A stretch of 64,000 bases of DNA from Burkholderiaceae bacterium (GCA_026125795.1 JAHCKM010000002.1:248001-312000); one strand, 5' to 3'; positions 34,861-43,958 are shown, numbered from the stretch's first letter. A program made the numbers and translations. The notes: generated by a model from the letters alone, not told the origin.

Positions 34861-35709
34861 ATGTCAGTAGAAACCCTGATAGCTATACTTCCGGCACCCT
34901 CCACGCCGATCCCGGTTCCTCAAATGGAAGAGAAGTCCCGCCGCGGCATTCAGTCGTTCGAAGTCGGGACCCAGCTACTGGTGGAGTTGGCGCGCCACGT
35001 CAAGCCGATGGCGCTGAAGGATCTGGCCAAGGTGACTGGCATGTCGACGGGCAAGGCTCACCCCTACCTGGTGAGCTTCCTGAAGGTCGGCTTCGTCACC
35101 CAGGACGCATCGGGAAGCTATGAACTGGGACCGTTGGCGCTTCAGTTGGGCTTGGCGCGTCTGCAGCGTCTCGATGCGGTCAAGGAAGCGACGCCGCTGA
35201 TCGAGGAGCTGGCCGCTCGAACTGAACAGAGCGTCGCGGTTGCGGTGTGGGGCAACCTGGGCCCTACGATCGTGCGACTAGAGGAGCCGATTCAGGCTCT
35301 GCACGTGAACCTGCGTACAGGCACGGTCATGTCGTTGGCGTACACAGCGACCGGCCGACTGTTTGCTGCCTACATGCCACCGAAGGTCGTCGAAAAGCTG
35401 ATTCGCGAGGACGTTGCTCGCCAGGGTGGGCGATCGGACGGAACGGTGCTGATCACTCGAGCGCAGGTTGATGACGCGATAGCAGAAACACGTCGCCACG
35501 GCATTTCGCGCACCATCGGGCAGCCAATCCCGGGCATCAACGCGTTCTGTGCACCGGTTTTCGATGCAGCTGGGCATCTGGTGCTCGGCATCACCGCAAT
35601 GGGACCGGATGCGACGTTCGATAACGAGTGGAACGGCAAGGTCGCGAAGCCATTGCGCGAGTGCGCGCTAGAGGTGTCGCGCCGCTTGGGTTACCTCGAG
35701 GCGGCGTAG
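34861..35709 (+). CDS. IclR-family transcriptional regulator
   Basis: 282 residues from ATG 34861; the ATG at 34924 gives 261 residues and a more typical N-terminus (MEEKSRRGIQSFEVG). Neither start has a clear ribosome site. The winged helix covers MALKDLAKVTGMSTGKAHPYL and YELGPLALQLG. The effector domain follows, with SVAVAVWGN and PIPGINAFCAPVFD near its end. IclR proteins sense a pathway metabolite and either repress or activate a divergent catabolic operon. Position and the 43-bp dyad point to control of the run beginning at 34753. Confidence 0.9.
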   Translation: MSVETLIAILPAPSTPIPVPQMEEKSRRGIQSFEVGTQLLVELARHVKPMALKDLAKVTGMSTGKAHPYLVSFLKVGFVTQDASGSYELGPLALQLGLARLQRLDAVKEATPLIEELAARTEQSVAVAVWGNLGPTIVRLEEPIQALHVNLRTGTVMSLAYTATGRLFAAYMPPKVVEKLIREDVARQGGRSDGTVLITRAQVDDAIAETRRHGISRTIGQPIPGINAFCAPVFDAAGHLVLGITAMGPDATFDNEWNGKVAKPLRECALEVSRRLGYLEAA

Positions 35710-35712
35710 CGT

Positions 35713-35751
35713 CCGCTTCTGGCCGGCAGCGGCAGTGACCGCTTCTGGCCG
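35713..35751. repeat. Short direct repeats in intergenic region
   Basis: CCGCTTCTGGCCG occurs at 35713-35725 and 35739-35751 with a period of 26 bases. The remaining gap to 35958 has no gene with protein-like composition. Similar short motifs of this type are scattered in intergenic DNA of related bacteria, and this looks like a decayed intergenic repeat. Confidence 0.5.
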
Positions 35752-35958
35752 TGAGCGGACTGACGAGTCCAGCGTCGCAATCCGGCCGTTGGGACTGGAC
35801 CGGCGAACTGAAGGTGGCGTCGTAGCCCTTGAGTTCACCGATGCGGACCTGTCGTTCGGCTCGAGCAGCAGTTCGAGGTTTGGATGCGAGCGCGCCGCTT
35901 CCGCAACGAACGCACCGTCGTTGTGGCGCACCGATCCGAGGCGGTCATCGTCGCTTCC

Positions 35959-36957
35959 TCACTCCAGCGGCTGACTCGGCTGCAGCACCTGCAGTACGAC
36001 GCGGCCCTGGACCTCGCGACGGCGCAGAAGGTCCAGCGCGACGGCGAAGTGCTCCCAGGACATCGTGCATCCGACGTGCGGGCGCAACTCTCCGGTCCCC
36101 ACCAGGCGCATCAGTGCTTCGTCGGCCGCGGCACTCTCGCGCGGATGGCGCTCGGCCCATGCGCCCCAGTAGGCGCCGACGACCGAGTAGTTCTTCAGCA
36201 ATGGCAGGTTGGCCGCGACGCTCGGGATATGCCCGCAGGCGAAGCCCAAGGGCACCAGGCGGCCGCCCCAGGTCATCGAGCGTGCCATGGCGGCGAACAC
36301 GTCGCCGCCGACGTGATCGAGGCACACATCCACACCGCGGTCGCCGGTCAGCGACCGGATGCGCTCGCGCAGGTCTTCCTCGGTGTAGACGATCACGTGC
36401 TCGGCGCCGCGGTCGCGCACGACAGCAGCCTTGTCACGCGAACCCACGCCAGCAATCACCCGTGCGCCGAGATGGCGGCCCAGGTCGACAGCAGCCAGCC
36501 CAACGCCGCCGGCCGCTCCTGTCACGAACAGCGTTTCGCCGGCCTGCAGACGGGCCTGCGTGACGAGCGCATAACGCGCCGTCCCGTAGGCGTAGCGAAC
36601 GGCAGCGGCCGTTTGGAAGTCGACGCCCGCCGGCAGCGGCACCGTGCTGCTTTCCGGGGCCACCATCCTCTCGGCCCATGCGCCGTGCCAGTTGCCGCAG
36701 GCGACGCGATCGCCGACGTGAAAGCGCGTGACCTCGGCACCTACCGACACGACCACGCCGGCCGCATCGGTGCCGGGCACGTAGGGAAGTTCCGGCCGCA
36801 TCTGGTAACGCCCCTGGGCCATCAGCAAGTCCATGAAGCTGACCGCGGCGGCATGCACCGTGACCTCGACGTCATGCCGCCCGGGCGTGGGGGCTGTCGT
36901 CTCGCCAAGCTGCAGTTGCGGTTCGGCGGCGAAGCTGGCGCAAAGGATCGCCTTCAT
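35959..36957 (-). CDS. NADPH:quinone oxidoreductase / zinc-free MDR alcohol dehydrogenase
   Basis: 332 residues of the MDR superfamily. The N-terminal fold has VEVTVHAAAVSFMDLLMAQG and YVPGTDAAGVVVSVG. The nucleotide-binding motif is LFVTGAAGGVGLAAVDLG, and a lower SLTGDRGVDVCLDHVGG follows. The Cys/His zinc ligands of true alcohol dehydrogenases are absent, as in quinone oxidoreductases. It reduces quinones or enones with NADPH. It is four bases from the thioesterase gene, so the two form a pair. The relation to the IclR operon is unclear. Confidence 0.88.
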   Translation of the reverse strand: MKAILCASFAAEPQLQLGETTAPTPGRHDVEVTVHAAAVSFMDLLMAQGRYQMRPELPYVPGTDAAGVVVSVGAEVTRFHVGDRVACGNWHGAWAERMVAPESSTVPLPAGVDFQTAAAVRYAYGTARYALVTQARLQAGETLFVTGAAGGVGLAAVDLGRHLGARVIAGVGSRDKAAVVRDRGAEHVIVYTEEDLRERIRSLTGDRGVDVCLDHVGGDVFAAMARSMTWGGRLVPLGFACGHIPSVAANLPLLKNYSVVGAYWGAWAERHPRESAAADEALMRLVGTGELRPHVGCTMSWEHFAVALDLLRRREVQGRVVLQVLQPSQPLE

Positions 36958-36961
36958 CGGG

Positions 36962-37420
36962 TCACCCCATGGCGGCGACGCGCACCGTCACCACCTCGGC
37001 CGTTGCGCATTCGCTGCCCCGCTGCAGCACGCGGCACGCGACGGTGGCCCGACGCGGCCCCGCGTCGACCACCTTCGCCCGCAGCTCCAGCGGCTGGTCG
37101 ATGACGGCCGGCGTGAGAAAGCTCACGCTGAGGCGGCCGGTCACCACCGCAAAGGGCGGGGCACCATGCGCCAGGTCGATGCCTTCATCGCGACAACGGG
37201 TTGCCAAGGCGGTCCAGACCGCGTGGCAATCGACCACCGACGCGATCGTTCCTCCGTAGACGATGCCCGGATGGCCGATGTGATACGGCTGCGGCTGCCA
37301 GATGCACACCAGTTCGTCGCCGCCGTCCCAGCGGCTCTTGATCTGCATGCCGTGCGCATTCAGGGCACCGCATCCGTAGCACTGGACCTTCAGAACATCC
37401 TGCAGCGGGCGTCCGTCCAT
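36962..37420 (-). CDS. Hotdog-fold PaaI-type thioesterase
   Basis: 152 residues with the hotdog fold: YHIGHPGIVYGGTIASVVDCHAVW holds the catalytic acid and Gly-rich helix, and VTGRLSVSFLTPAVIDQPLELRA the long strand. The Asp in VVDCHAVW is the likely general base. Such proteins hydrolyse aryl- or acyl-CoA thioesters. An N-terminal CYGCGALN segment has two Cys near residues 14-17. It is tightly spaced with the quinone oxidoreductase and 120 bases from the alpha/beta-hydrolase-LuxR gene. Confidence 0.85.
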   Translation of the reverse strand: MDGRPLQDVLKVQCYGCGALNAHGMQIKSRWDGGDELVCIWQPQPYHIGHPGIVYGGTIASVVDCHAVWTALATRCRDEGIDLAHGAPPFAVVTGRLSVSFLTPAVIDQPLELRAKVVDAGPRRATVACRVLQRGSECATAEVVTVRVAAMG

Positions 37421-37540
37421 GTTAGTTCTCCGCAGTCTCCGTGCCGCGAGTCTGCGACGGGTCGCCGCGCGAGCGACAGTCGGCCGACTACGGTAGCCGG
37501 TCTGGTGGATACCGGGGCATCCCGGTAGGGCGGTGGAGCG

Positions 37541-38611
37541 TCAGGCCACGAACATGCGGCGCTCGGACGCACGTCCCACCGCCTCGGCGCGGGTTCGGCA
37601 GCCGAGCGCCTGCAGGGCTCGCGCCGCGTGCATCTCCACGGTGCGCGGGCTCAGGCCCAGCGCCGCAGCGATCTGCTTGTCGGACTGGCCGAACGAGATC
37701 CGGCGCAGCACCTCCAGCTGGCGTTCGGTCAAGCGGATCTCAGCGCGCCCGGCCGGCTCGTCGTTCGTGCCGAGAAAGCGCCGGGTCTCCCGCACAAAGC
37801 CTTCCCAGGCCGGCTCGTCGGGGAACGGGATGTGGTTGCGACCCTCCAGGGGCACGAAGCGCGCGCCGGGAATGAGCGATGCAAGACGTCGTCCCTGCTC
37901 GAACCTGACCATCTCGTCGTCCTTCGGATGCAGCACCAGCGTCGGGCAGCGCACCCGCGCGGCCGCCTCCTTGACGTTCATGCCGTACATCGCCCGCAGG
38001 TAGCGCACCGCCACGTCGGGCGTCGCGGTCGTGCGCTGCTTCTCATCGAAGGCCATCCACTGCGCCTGCGTGGCAGCGGGCAGAAAACGCGAGACGAAGA
38101 CCTGCCGGAACGCGGGCGAGCTGTTGCCCCAGCCCAGCTCGGCCAGCTCGATCATCAGGTCGCCTTCGCGGCGAATTGCCGGATCGGGATGGCTGGTACT
38201 GTGATACGAGGTCGCGAACCCGCCGAACAAGATCAGCCGGCTCACGCGCTCGGGATGCCTGGCCGCGTATTCGACCGCGACGCCGGCCGCACAGGTGAAT
38301 CCCAGCAGCGTGAACGGCTCGCGGCCGTGTGCGTCCGCCACGGCTTCCAGGTCGTGCACCCAGGCCTCGAAGGACAGTTCGTCCACCCGGCGCTGCGACA
38401 GGCCGCAGCCGCGCGTGTCGTATTCGACGTAACTGAATCGAGGAGCGAACTCGTCGATCAACGCCTGCTGGATCGTTCCGGGCGCGGCACGTTCGATGTG
38501 CGTAAGCCACGTTGCCGCCTTGATCAACGTCGGGCCTGCGCCGTAGCGCGCGGTGGCGAGCTGGACCCCGTCCCGAGACGAGACGAACTCGATGTCGCGC
38601 GCATGCCCCAT
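37541..38611 (-). CDS. Alpha/beta-hydrolase-fold sensor fused to LuxR HTH
   Basis: 356 residues. Residues 1-280 are an alpha/beta-hydrolase fold and residues about 290-350 a LuxR-type HTH (EVLRRISFGQSDKQIAAALG, then RTVEMHAARALQAL). The nucleophile elbow reads LLGFTCAAG: the position of the usual Ser is Thr106 and the second Gly of GxSxG is Ala108. The acid (KDDEMV) and His (GRNHIPF) appear kept. The hydrolase part is therefore likely a ligand sensor with little or no catalysis. It may control the thioesterase/quinone reductase pair downstream on the same strand. Confidence 0.85.
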   Translation of the reverse strand: MGHARDIEFVSSRDGVQLATARYGAGPTLIKAATWLTHIERAAPGTIQQALIDEFAPRFSYVEYDTRGCGLSQRRVDELSFEAWVHDLEAVADAHGREPFTLLGFTCAAGVAVEYAARHPERVSRLILFGGFATSYHSTSHPDPAIRREGDLMIELAELGWGNSSPAFRQVFVSRFLPAATQAQWMAFDEKQRTTATPDVAVRYLRAMYGMNVKEAAARVRCPTLVLHPKDDEMVRFEQGRRLASLIPGARFVPLEGRNHIPFPDEPAWEGFVRETRRFLGTNDEPAGRAEIRLTERQLEVLRRISFGQSDKQIAAALGLSPRTVEMHAARALQALGCRTRAEAVGRASERRMFVA

Positions 38612-38926
38612 AGAGTTCCTTCCTGGCCCACCACTCGTCAGCCGGGCCGACTCATCGCCGCAGTGCTTCTGCGCCCAGTCTCCCGCTCGACTCTACTGCC
38701 AAAGCCGCCTGAGGCAAGAGCGCCAGATTCGGGACCGGTGTCGGCACGTTGGCCAAAACGCACGTCGGCCAACGACCGGTCCTGACCTGGTCCACCAGCA
38801 GCAATGGGTCGACTACGCGCGTTGACGAACGGCTGCTTCCGGAAGACTCAACTTCAAGGGCCGCTTTTCGGCAGTGAACTCGAGAAGGGGTCGGTCAGAT
38901 CCCGACCCGGACCGGCCGGTCGGTCT
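38612..38926. other. Intergenic stretch without recognised gene
   Basis: About 315 bases between the LuxR fusion gene and a pseudogene. No reading frame with family features was found. GC-rich inverted segments occur near 38890-38935. It looks like decayed DNA beside the pseudogene. Confidence 0.5.
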
Positions 38927-39304
38927 TCAGCGACAGCGGTCAGTCGCTGCTCGATAGGTCTGCCACCGCAAGACACTCGGCCCTGCCAGCAGCGGCGACC
39001 GTTGATCCGCCGTGGTCGCGAGCGCCCGCACCTTCCCGCCTTTGACTTGAGCGCTGCCGGGCGCGATCGTCACGAACGCGCCCTGCAGGTCGCCGGCGAA
39101 AATCGCCATAACTGCATCGCCGGTCGAGCGGTAGTGGATCGACTCGATCTTTGAAGCCACCCGCCTCCGCGAACAACAGCCGTTTGTGAACAGCAGGCCC
39201 CGGCGCGGCCATGTGGTCGAGGTGCGGTGACACCGAGCGATCCTCACCGGATCCGCATAGCTGAGGTCGTCGGCCAAAATGAGGACGAAGTTCGGGCGCT
39301 TCAA
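38927..39304 (-). pseudogene. Chimeric remnant of sulfatase N-terminus and Bug receptor
   Basis: A 125-codon frame begins MKRPNFVLILADDLSYAD, the start of sulfatases. It continues, after compensating frameshifts (one nearby frame reads VSPHLDHMAAPG), to GLLFTNGCC, a sulfatase segment before the active site. From about residue 55 it becomes IHYRSTGDAV...GDLQGAFVTIAPGSAQVKGGKVRALATT, which is the middle of a Bug/TctC receptor. It therefore joins pieces of two unrelated families and cannot be a working protein. Intact members of both families lie just upstream, at 39309-40289 and 41713-43176. It probably arose by deletion of a duplicated sulfatase-Bug pair. Confidence 0.75.
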
Positions 39305-39308
39305 GAGG

Positions 39309-40289
39309 TCAGTCCTCGGCCTTGTACCCCGTTTCCTTCACAACCTTGCCCCAGCGCTCGTAGTCAGCCTTTAGGCGCGCGCTGACTTCGGCCGGCGGCA
39401 GCGTGAGCTGTTCGAACCCCGCCTTCTCCAGCGCATCTTTCACCGTAGGCGTGGCGCTTGCGGCAGCAAGAGCCGCGGCCAGCTCCTTCTGCAGTGGCTC
39501 CGGCGTCTTCGAATTGACGACGATCACGAACATCTCCCCCATCGTCAGCCCAGGGTAACCGGCTTCCTTGAAGGTCTGCACCTCCGGGATGGCCTTCGAG
39601 CGCACTTCGCCAGAGTGTCCCAGGATGCGTAGCTTGCCGGCCTTATGGGGCTGGATCAGCAGGGGCAGTGTGGTGAAGATGGATGGCACCTGCCCACCCA
39701 TGAGGTCCGACATCGCGGGTGCTCCGCCGCGATAGGGGACATGCTGAAACTCGAACTTGCCCGCTCGGCCCAGTTCGATGCCGATGAAGTGCATTGCGGT
39801 GCCGCCGCCTGGCGAGCCGAACTGCGCCTGCTTGGGATTGGCCTTGGCCCATGCGACAAAGTCAGGAACCGACTTCACGCTCGCCGGTACCGCAGGACCG
39901 ACGGCCACGCCGAACTTGAACTCTCCGGCGGCGGCCAGCGGCGCGAAGTCGCTTTGCGGATCGTACCGGAGCTGCTTGTAGATGTGCGGGTAGATGGTCA
40001 GAACCCCGGCCGGCACGATCATGATGGTGCTGCCGTCGGCCGGCGCTGCCTTCAACGCGTCGGCCGCCAGACGACCGCCGGCTCCACCCTTGTTTTCCAC
40101 GATGGCGGTGTAGTTGCCGGCCCGCAGGCCTTCAACCAAGGCACGGGCGACTGTGTCCGGAGCACCTCCTGGAGGGAAGCCGACAATGATCGTGAGCTTC
40201 TTTGCCTGAGCTTGAGCGGCCAGTGGCAGGCAGGCGGCCATTGCGGCGACCCCAGCGACCTTGACGATCTGTCTCCTGTTGAACTTCAT
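39309..40289 (-). CDS. Bug/TctC-family periplasmic binding protein
   Basis: 326 residues with a signal sequence (MKFNRRQIVKVAGVAAMAACLPLAAQAQA), partly Tat-like at its start. The mature protein has IIVGFPPGGAPDTVARAL, the carboxylate-binding first loop of Bug receptors, and HVPYRGGAPAMSDLMGGQV. Bug proteins bind small carboxylates for tripartite tricarboxylate transporters, and many lack their own permease, as here. It sits between the FAD-linked oxidase (105 bases upstream) and the pseudogene, and likely delivers a carboxylate linked to the sulfatase/oxidase genes. Confidence 0.9.
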   Translation of the reverse strand: MKFNRRQIVKVAGVAAMAACLPLAAQAQAKKLTIIVGFPPGGAPDTVARALVEGLRAGNYTAIVENKGGAGGRLAADALKAAPADGSTIMIVPAGVLTIYPHIYKQLRYDPQSDFAPLAAAGEFKFGVAVGPAVPASVKSVPDFVAWAKANPKQAQFGSPGGGTAMHFIGIELGRAGKFEFQHVPYRGGAPAMSDLMGGQVPSIFTTLPLLIQPHKAGKLRILGHSGEVRSKAIPEVQTFKEAGYPGLTMGEMFVIVVNSKTPEPLQKELAAALAAASATPTVKDALEKAGFEQLTLPPAEVSARLKADYERWGKVVKETGYKAED

Positions 40290-40393
40290 CTCTTGCCTTT
40301 CGGTTTCGGTTTGCTGTGAGTCAATTCTTGAAGGTCTGCCGCGGGTGGTCAGTCACCCGGGGTACAGAGCAGAAGTTTTTGCCGGGGCAAAAC

Positions 40394-41716
40394 TCAGTCG
40401 ATCACCCGGCCCGGATTGAGCGTCTGGCGAGGGTCCAGCACATCCTTCAAGCGCTTCAGCAGCGCAACCTCCGATGGGCTGCGTGTGTGGTGCAGGTACG
40501 GCTTCTTGATGAAGCCGATCCCGTGCTCGGCGCTCACGGTTCCGTGCCGGCCCGCGAGCTCGGCATAAACGATGTTTTCGACCGCGTTGTGTTCCTGCGG
40601 CGCGTGCGGACCGGTCATCAGGTGGATGTTGTTGTCACCGAGGTGGCCGAAGAAGAGGTGTTGGGCTTGCGGATATCGTGCCTCCAGCGACGCTCCGACG
40701 CGCTCGATGAAACCGGTCGTCTGCGACCACGGCAGCCCGACGTCGAAGTTGATGGTCGGTTTCAGATGCGTGAGCAGCTCTGGGATGCTTTGACGAATGC
40801 GCCAGAAGTCCTCACCATCGGCCAGGCTTGCCGCGACCGCGCAGTCGTTGATGAGCCCCGCCTCCAGCGCCTGCTCGAGCGCTCCTTGCACGGCGTCTTC
40901 CACTTGTTGCCCGGCAGCGCCGCGGGCCTCCATCAGCACGAACCAAGGCGCGGAGGCGTCCACGGGACAGCGCAGCCCGCAGAGCGTGACGGCCTGATCG
41001 ATGAACTGCTTCGACATGAATTCGTAGGCGCTGAGCAGCGCCCCCATCGTCCGCTTGAGCTCGCGCAGCAGCTTGGCGACCGAGGGAAGGTCAGGCAACG
41101 CCACAAGCGAAGTCACCGCAGGGCCAGGCATGGGCTGCAGCTTCAGGACCAACCGAGTGATCACACCCAATGTCCCTTCCGAGCCGATGAACAGGAAGCG
41201 CAGATCGAGACCCGAGCTGTTCTTCACCAGGCGGGTGGTCGAGTCCAGCACACTGCCATCGGGCAGCACCGCCTCAAGGCCCAGCACGGAGTCGCGCATC
41301 GTGCCGTAGCGCAACACCCGGTCGCCGCCAGCGTTCGTCGCCGCATTGCCGCCGACCTGGCAAGTTCCGCGCGCGCCAAGGTCGACCGGGAAATACCAGC
41401 CAACCCGATCCGCCTGCGCCTGCACCTGCTCCAGCGTGGCCCCGGCCTGCACGATCATGATGCCCTCGAGCTCGTCGATGAGCTCGATCGCGTTCATGCG
41501 CTCGAGGTTGAGCACCACGTCGCCGTCGGCCGGAACGGCCCCGCCGGCCAGACCCGTGAGGCCGCCCTGCACAGTGATCTTTCGCCGTTCGTCGTTGCAG
41601 CGGCGTACCAGTTCAGCCACCTCTGCGGTGTCGCGCGGCCGGTGCAGCTCTGCGGGCGTGCCCCGGACCAGTCCGCTCCAATCGCTGAGGTACTTCGGGT
41701 CGATCGGGGAGTTCAT
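40394..41716 (-). CDS. FAD-linked oxidase, D-2-hydroxyacid dehydrogenase (GlcD) family
   Basis: 440 residues, start overlapping the sulfatase stop by four bases. The FAD-binding PCMH domain includes ITVQGGLTGLAGGAVP and GTCQVGGNAATNAGG. The C-terminal FAD-oxidase domain holds HLFFGHLGDNNIHLM and VSAEHGIGFIKKPYL. Family members oxidise D-lactate, glycolate or D-2-hydroxyglutarate. The coupling to a sulfatase suggests that the hydroxyacid is released from a sulfated or related compound, but this is an inference from position. Confidence 0.88.
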   Translation of the reverse strand: MNSPIDPKYLSDWSGLVRGTPAELHRPRDTAEVAELVRRCNDERRKITVQGGLTGLAGGAVPADGDVVLNLERMNAIELIDELEGIMIVQAGATLEQVQAQADRVGWYFPVDLGARGTCQVGGNAATNAGGDRVLRYGTMRDSVLGLEAVLPDGSVLDSTTRLVKNSSGLDLRFLFIGSEGTLGVITRLVLKLQPMPGPAVTSLVALPDLPSVAKLLRELKRTMGALLSAYEFMSKQFIDQAVTLCGLRCPVDASAPWFVLMEARGAAGQQVEDAVQGALEQALEAGLINDCAVAASLADGEDFWRIRQSIPELLTHLKPTINFDVGLPWSQTTGFIERVGASLEARYPQAQHLFFGHLGDNNIHLMTGPHAPQEHNAVENIVYAELAGRHGTVSAEHGIGFIKKPYLHHTRSPSEVALLKRLKDVLDPRQTLNPGRVID

Positions 41717-43176
41717 GTCGGCTCCCCAGGCTTGCCGACTTTCGGCGCCGGTGTCGCCCCCTTGGAGCCCATCTTTGACGCCTTCTCGACGCCGCCGTAG
41801 CGCTCGATCATGGCGCGCTGGTCCTTCTTGGCCATCGCGTCGATCGCTTCGGGGTCGCATATCCGGCGCAGTTCCGCCACCATCGCGCGCAGCACGTCGG
41901 CATACGCCGGGTCTTGAGCCAGGTCTTTCAGCTCCTCCGGGTCAGTCTGCAGATCGAACAGTTCTGGGCGAAAGCGGACGTAGTGGTGGTACTTCCAACG
42001 TCCCTTGCGCAGCATGAAGGCGGCGGTGTTGCTGCCCGCGGCGTGGTACTCGCTGAAGATCGGGCGTTCCAGATCATCCGCGGCAGCGGCCACTTCGAAC
42101 AGGGAGCGGCCGGGGCGTCCGTCCATCTCGGGCGCCGGGTCGATGCCGGCTCCTGCCAGGATGGTCGGGAACAGGTCCAGCAGGTCGACCGGCGTCTCGC
42201 ACACGCTGCCGGATGCGAGACCAGGGCCTGCCGCGATCATCGGCACCGCCACGGACTCCTGGTAGAGGGTGGACTTGCCCCAGACCCCGCGGGCGCCCAG
42301 GTTGTCGCCGTGGTCGGACGTATAGATCACCAGCGTGTCCTCCACCAGGCCGTTGGACTCGAGCGCTTGCACCAGCCGCCCGACGTTGTGGTCCTGGAAG
42401 CTGCACAGGCCGTAGTACGCGGTGAAGGCCGCGCGGCGTTCTTCCGGGCTCTCGAAATTCTCTTCGTTGAGCTCGAATTCGGCATACGCCTGCACCCACG
42501 GATGCCGGACGTAGCCCGTACTCGGATGCAGCTTTGGCTCTGGAATCTCCTTGTCGGCGTAGAGATCGTAGAACTGCGGGGGTGCGATCAAAGGGAAGTG
42601 CGGCGCGACCAGGCCGACGTAGAGGACGAAGGGTTCGTCCCGGCGCTCGGCCGCATCTTGCAGCCACTGCACGGCTCGGTCCGTCACCGCGGTGTCGTAC
42701 TGGGTGTAGGGCGACTCGCCGCGACCGACGCGTTCGCCGAGCATTCGCGTGACGCCCTCGCGCTTCAGGTACGGGTCGCGGATCGACGCCCAGACCATGC
42801 CGTAGCCGCCCACCACGTGCATCGGCAGGTGCTCCACGTCGAAGCCCGCAGGGTCTTCCTCGGCTCGGTAATGCAGCTTGCCGATGCTCTCCACCCGGAT
42901 GCCGCGCCGCTGTAGAGCGTGGCCCCAGCCCTTGGGCGTCCCCGTGTACGGGCTCGCGTTGTCCCAGTGGCGTGTCTCGAAGACGCGTTGCCCCGTGGCG
43001 AAGGCCGCCCGCGCGGGAACGCAGATCGGGCTCGGCGTGTAGGCGTTTGGGAAGCGCACGCCCCGGGCGGCTAGCCGGTCCAGGTTGGGCGTCTGTACGA
43101 TCCAGTTGCCCGAGCACCCCATGTAGCGAGGGTCGTGCTCGTCCGACATGATGATCAGTACGTTGCGTGCGCTCAT
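41713..43176 (-). CDS. Type I sulfatase
   Basis: 487 residues from ATG 43174-43176. Metal-binding residues appear early as IIMSDEHDPRYMGC, and the formylglycine motif is PICVPARAAFATGQ with Cys52. A second metal segment is IYTSDHGDNLGARGVWGKSTLY. This is the full type I sulfatase/choline-sulfatase-like set, so it should cleave a sulfate ester. No signal peptide is visible in the chosen start, so it may be cytoplasmic. The divergent Crp/Fnr gene is 86 bases away and may regulate it. Confidence 0.92.
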   Translation of the reverse strand: MSARNVLIIMSDEHDPRYMGCSGNWIVQTPNLDRLAARGVRFPNAYTPSPICVPARAAFATGQRVFETRHWDNASPYTGTPKGWGHALQRRGIRVESIGKLHYRAEEDPAGFDVEHLPMHVVGGYGMVWASIRDPYLKREGVTRMLGERVGRGESPYTQYDTAVTDRAVQWLQDAAERRDEPFVLYVGLVAPHFPLIAPPQFYDLYADKEIPEPKLHPSTGYVRHPWVQAYAEFELNEENFESPEERRAAFTAYYGLCSFQDHNVGRLVQALESNGLVEDTLVIYTSDHGDNLGARGVWGKSTLYQESVAVPMIAAGPGLASGSVCETPVDLLDLFPTILAGAGIDPAPEMDGRPGRSLFEVAAAADDLERPIFSEYHAAGSNTAAFMLRKGRWKYHHYVRFRPELFDLQTDPEELKDLAQDPAYADVLRAMVAELRRICDPEAIDAMAKKDQRAMIERYGGVEKASKMGSKGATPAPKVGKPGEPT

Positions 43177-43262
43177 GTTGCTTGCTCCAAAGCAGGTGCC
43201 ACCAACGAATGATCGGCACGACAACGCGCCAAGTCAGTCTCTTCGGTCACAGAGAGGACACC

Positions 43263-43958
43263 ATGAGCTCCGCGCCCCGCCACCATGACCGAAGGGAGAG
43301 CCGCGAAATCAGCAGGGAGCTGGCGCGGCGGCTCTCCGAGCGGCTGGGAGTCTCCGCGCGGCCGGTCCAGCAGGCGGTGGCCGGCGCGACCCTGCTGAGG
43401 GCGGGGGACCTGGTCACTCGATTGCCGTTCGTCGTGCAGGGTCGCGTCGACAGCGTGCTGCACATGCATGGCGGCGACGGCGGGCGCATCATCCCGGTGT
43501 CCTGGGGCGATGGCGAGATCGTTCTCCTCTCGCATCTCTTCATCAACCGCCCTAGCTTCGTCGACCTGGTTGCCGGTGCGAGCTTGTCGTTGCGCTGGGC
43601 TTCGGTGGCCGAGATCGAGCAATCGCTGCTCGACGACAACGAGCTGCTCGTGCTGCTGGTGAGGTTCCTGGCGCAGAGGCTGCGCGAAGTGCAGACGCGC
43701 GAGCGAGGATGGGTGGAGCGCGGCGTGCACGAGCGTGTGTGCGCCACACTGGCCCGGCTGGCCCAGCAGTCCATACGGGACGCGGCAGGCCATGCGCTGA
43801 TCGTCGCCACCCATGAAGAACTTGCCGAGCGCAGCGGGGTCAGCCGACCCAAGCTGTCGAAGGAGCTGAAGCGCCTGGAAACCGAAGGTCGTTTGAAACT
43901 CGAGCGCAAGGCCATCCGGATCGTCGATCTGAAGGACCTGTTCGACCCGGCCGGTTGA
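43263..43958 (+). CDS. Crp/Fnr-family transcriptional regulator
   Basis: 231 residues from ATG 43263. The N-terminal cyclic-nucleotide-binding-like barrel covers about residues 35-130 (GATLLRAGDLVTRLPFVVQGRVD). A long helix follows, and the C-terminal HTH is THEELAERSGVSRPKLSKELKRLE near 185-208. No Cys cluster for iron-sulfur sensing is present, so it is not an oxygen sensor of the FNR type. It is divergent from the sulfatase and lies 93 bases upstream of hpd on the same strand, so either or both may be its targets. Confidence 0.9.
   Translation: MSSAPRHHDRRESREISRELARRLSERLGVSARPVQQAVAGATLLRAGDLVTRLPFVVQGRVDSVLHMHGGDGGRIIPVSWGDGEIVLLSHLFINRPSFVDLVAGASLSLRWASVAEIEQSLLDDNELLVLLVRFLAQRLREVQTRERGWVERGVHERVCATLARLAQQSIRDAAGHALIVATHEELAERSGVSRPKLSKELKRLETEGRLKLERKAIRIVDLKDLFDPAG

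Noticed and set aside
43263-43958. FNR-type oxygen sensor for the FNR-like box at 53998
   Set aside because: The Crp/Fnr protein lacks the N-terminal Cys cluster and is 10 kb away. The box is more likely read by a global regulator outside the window.
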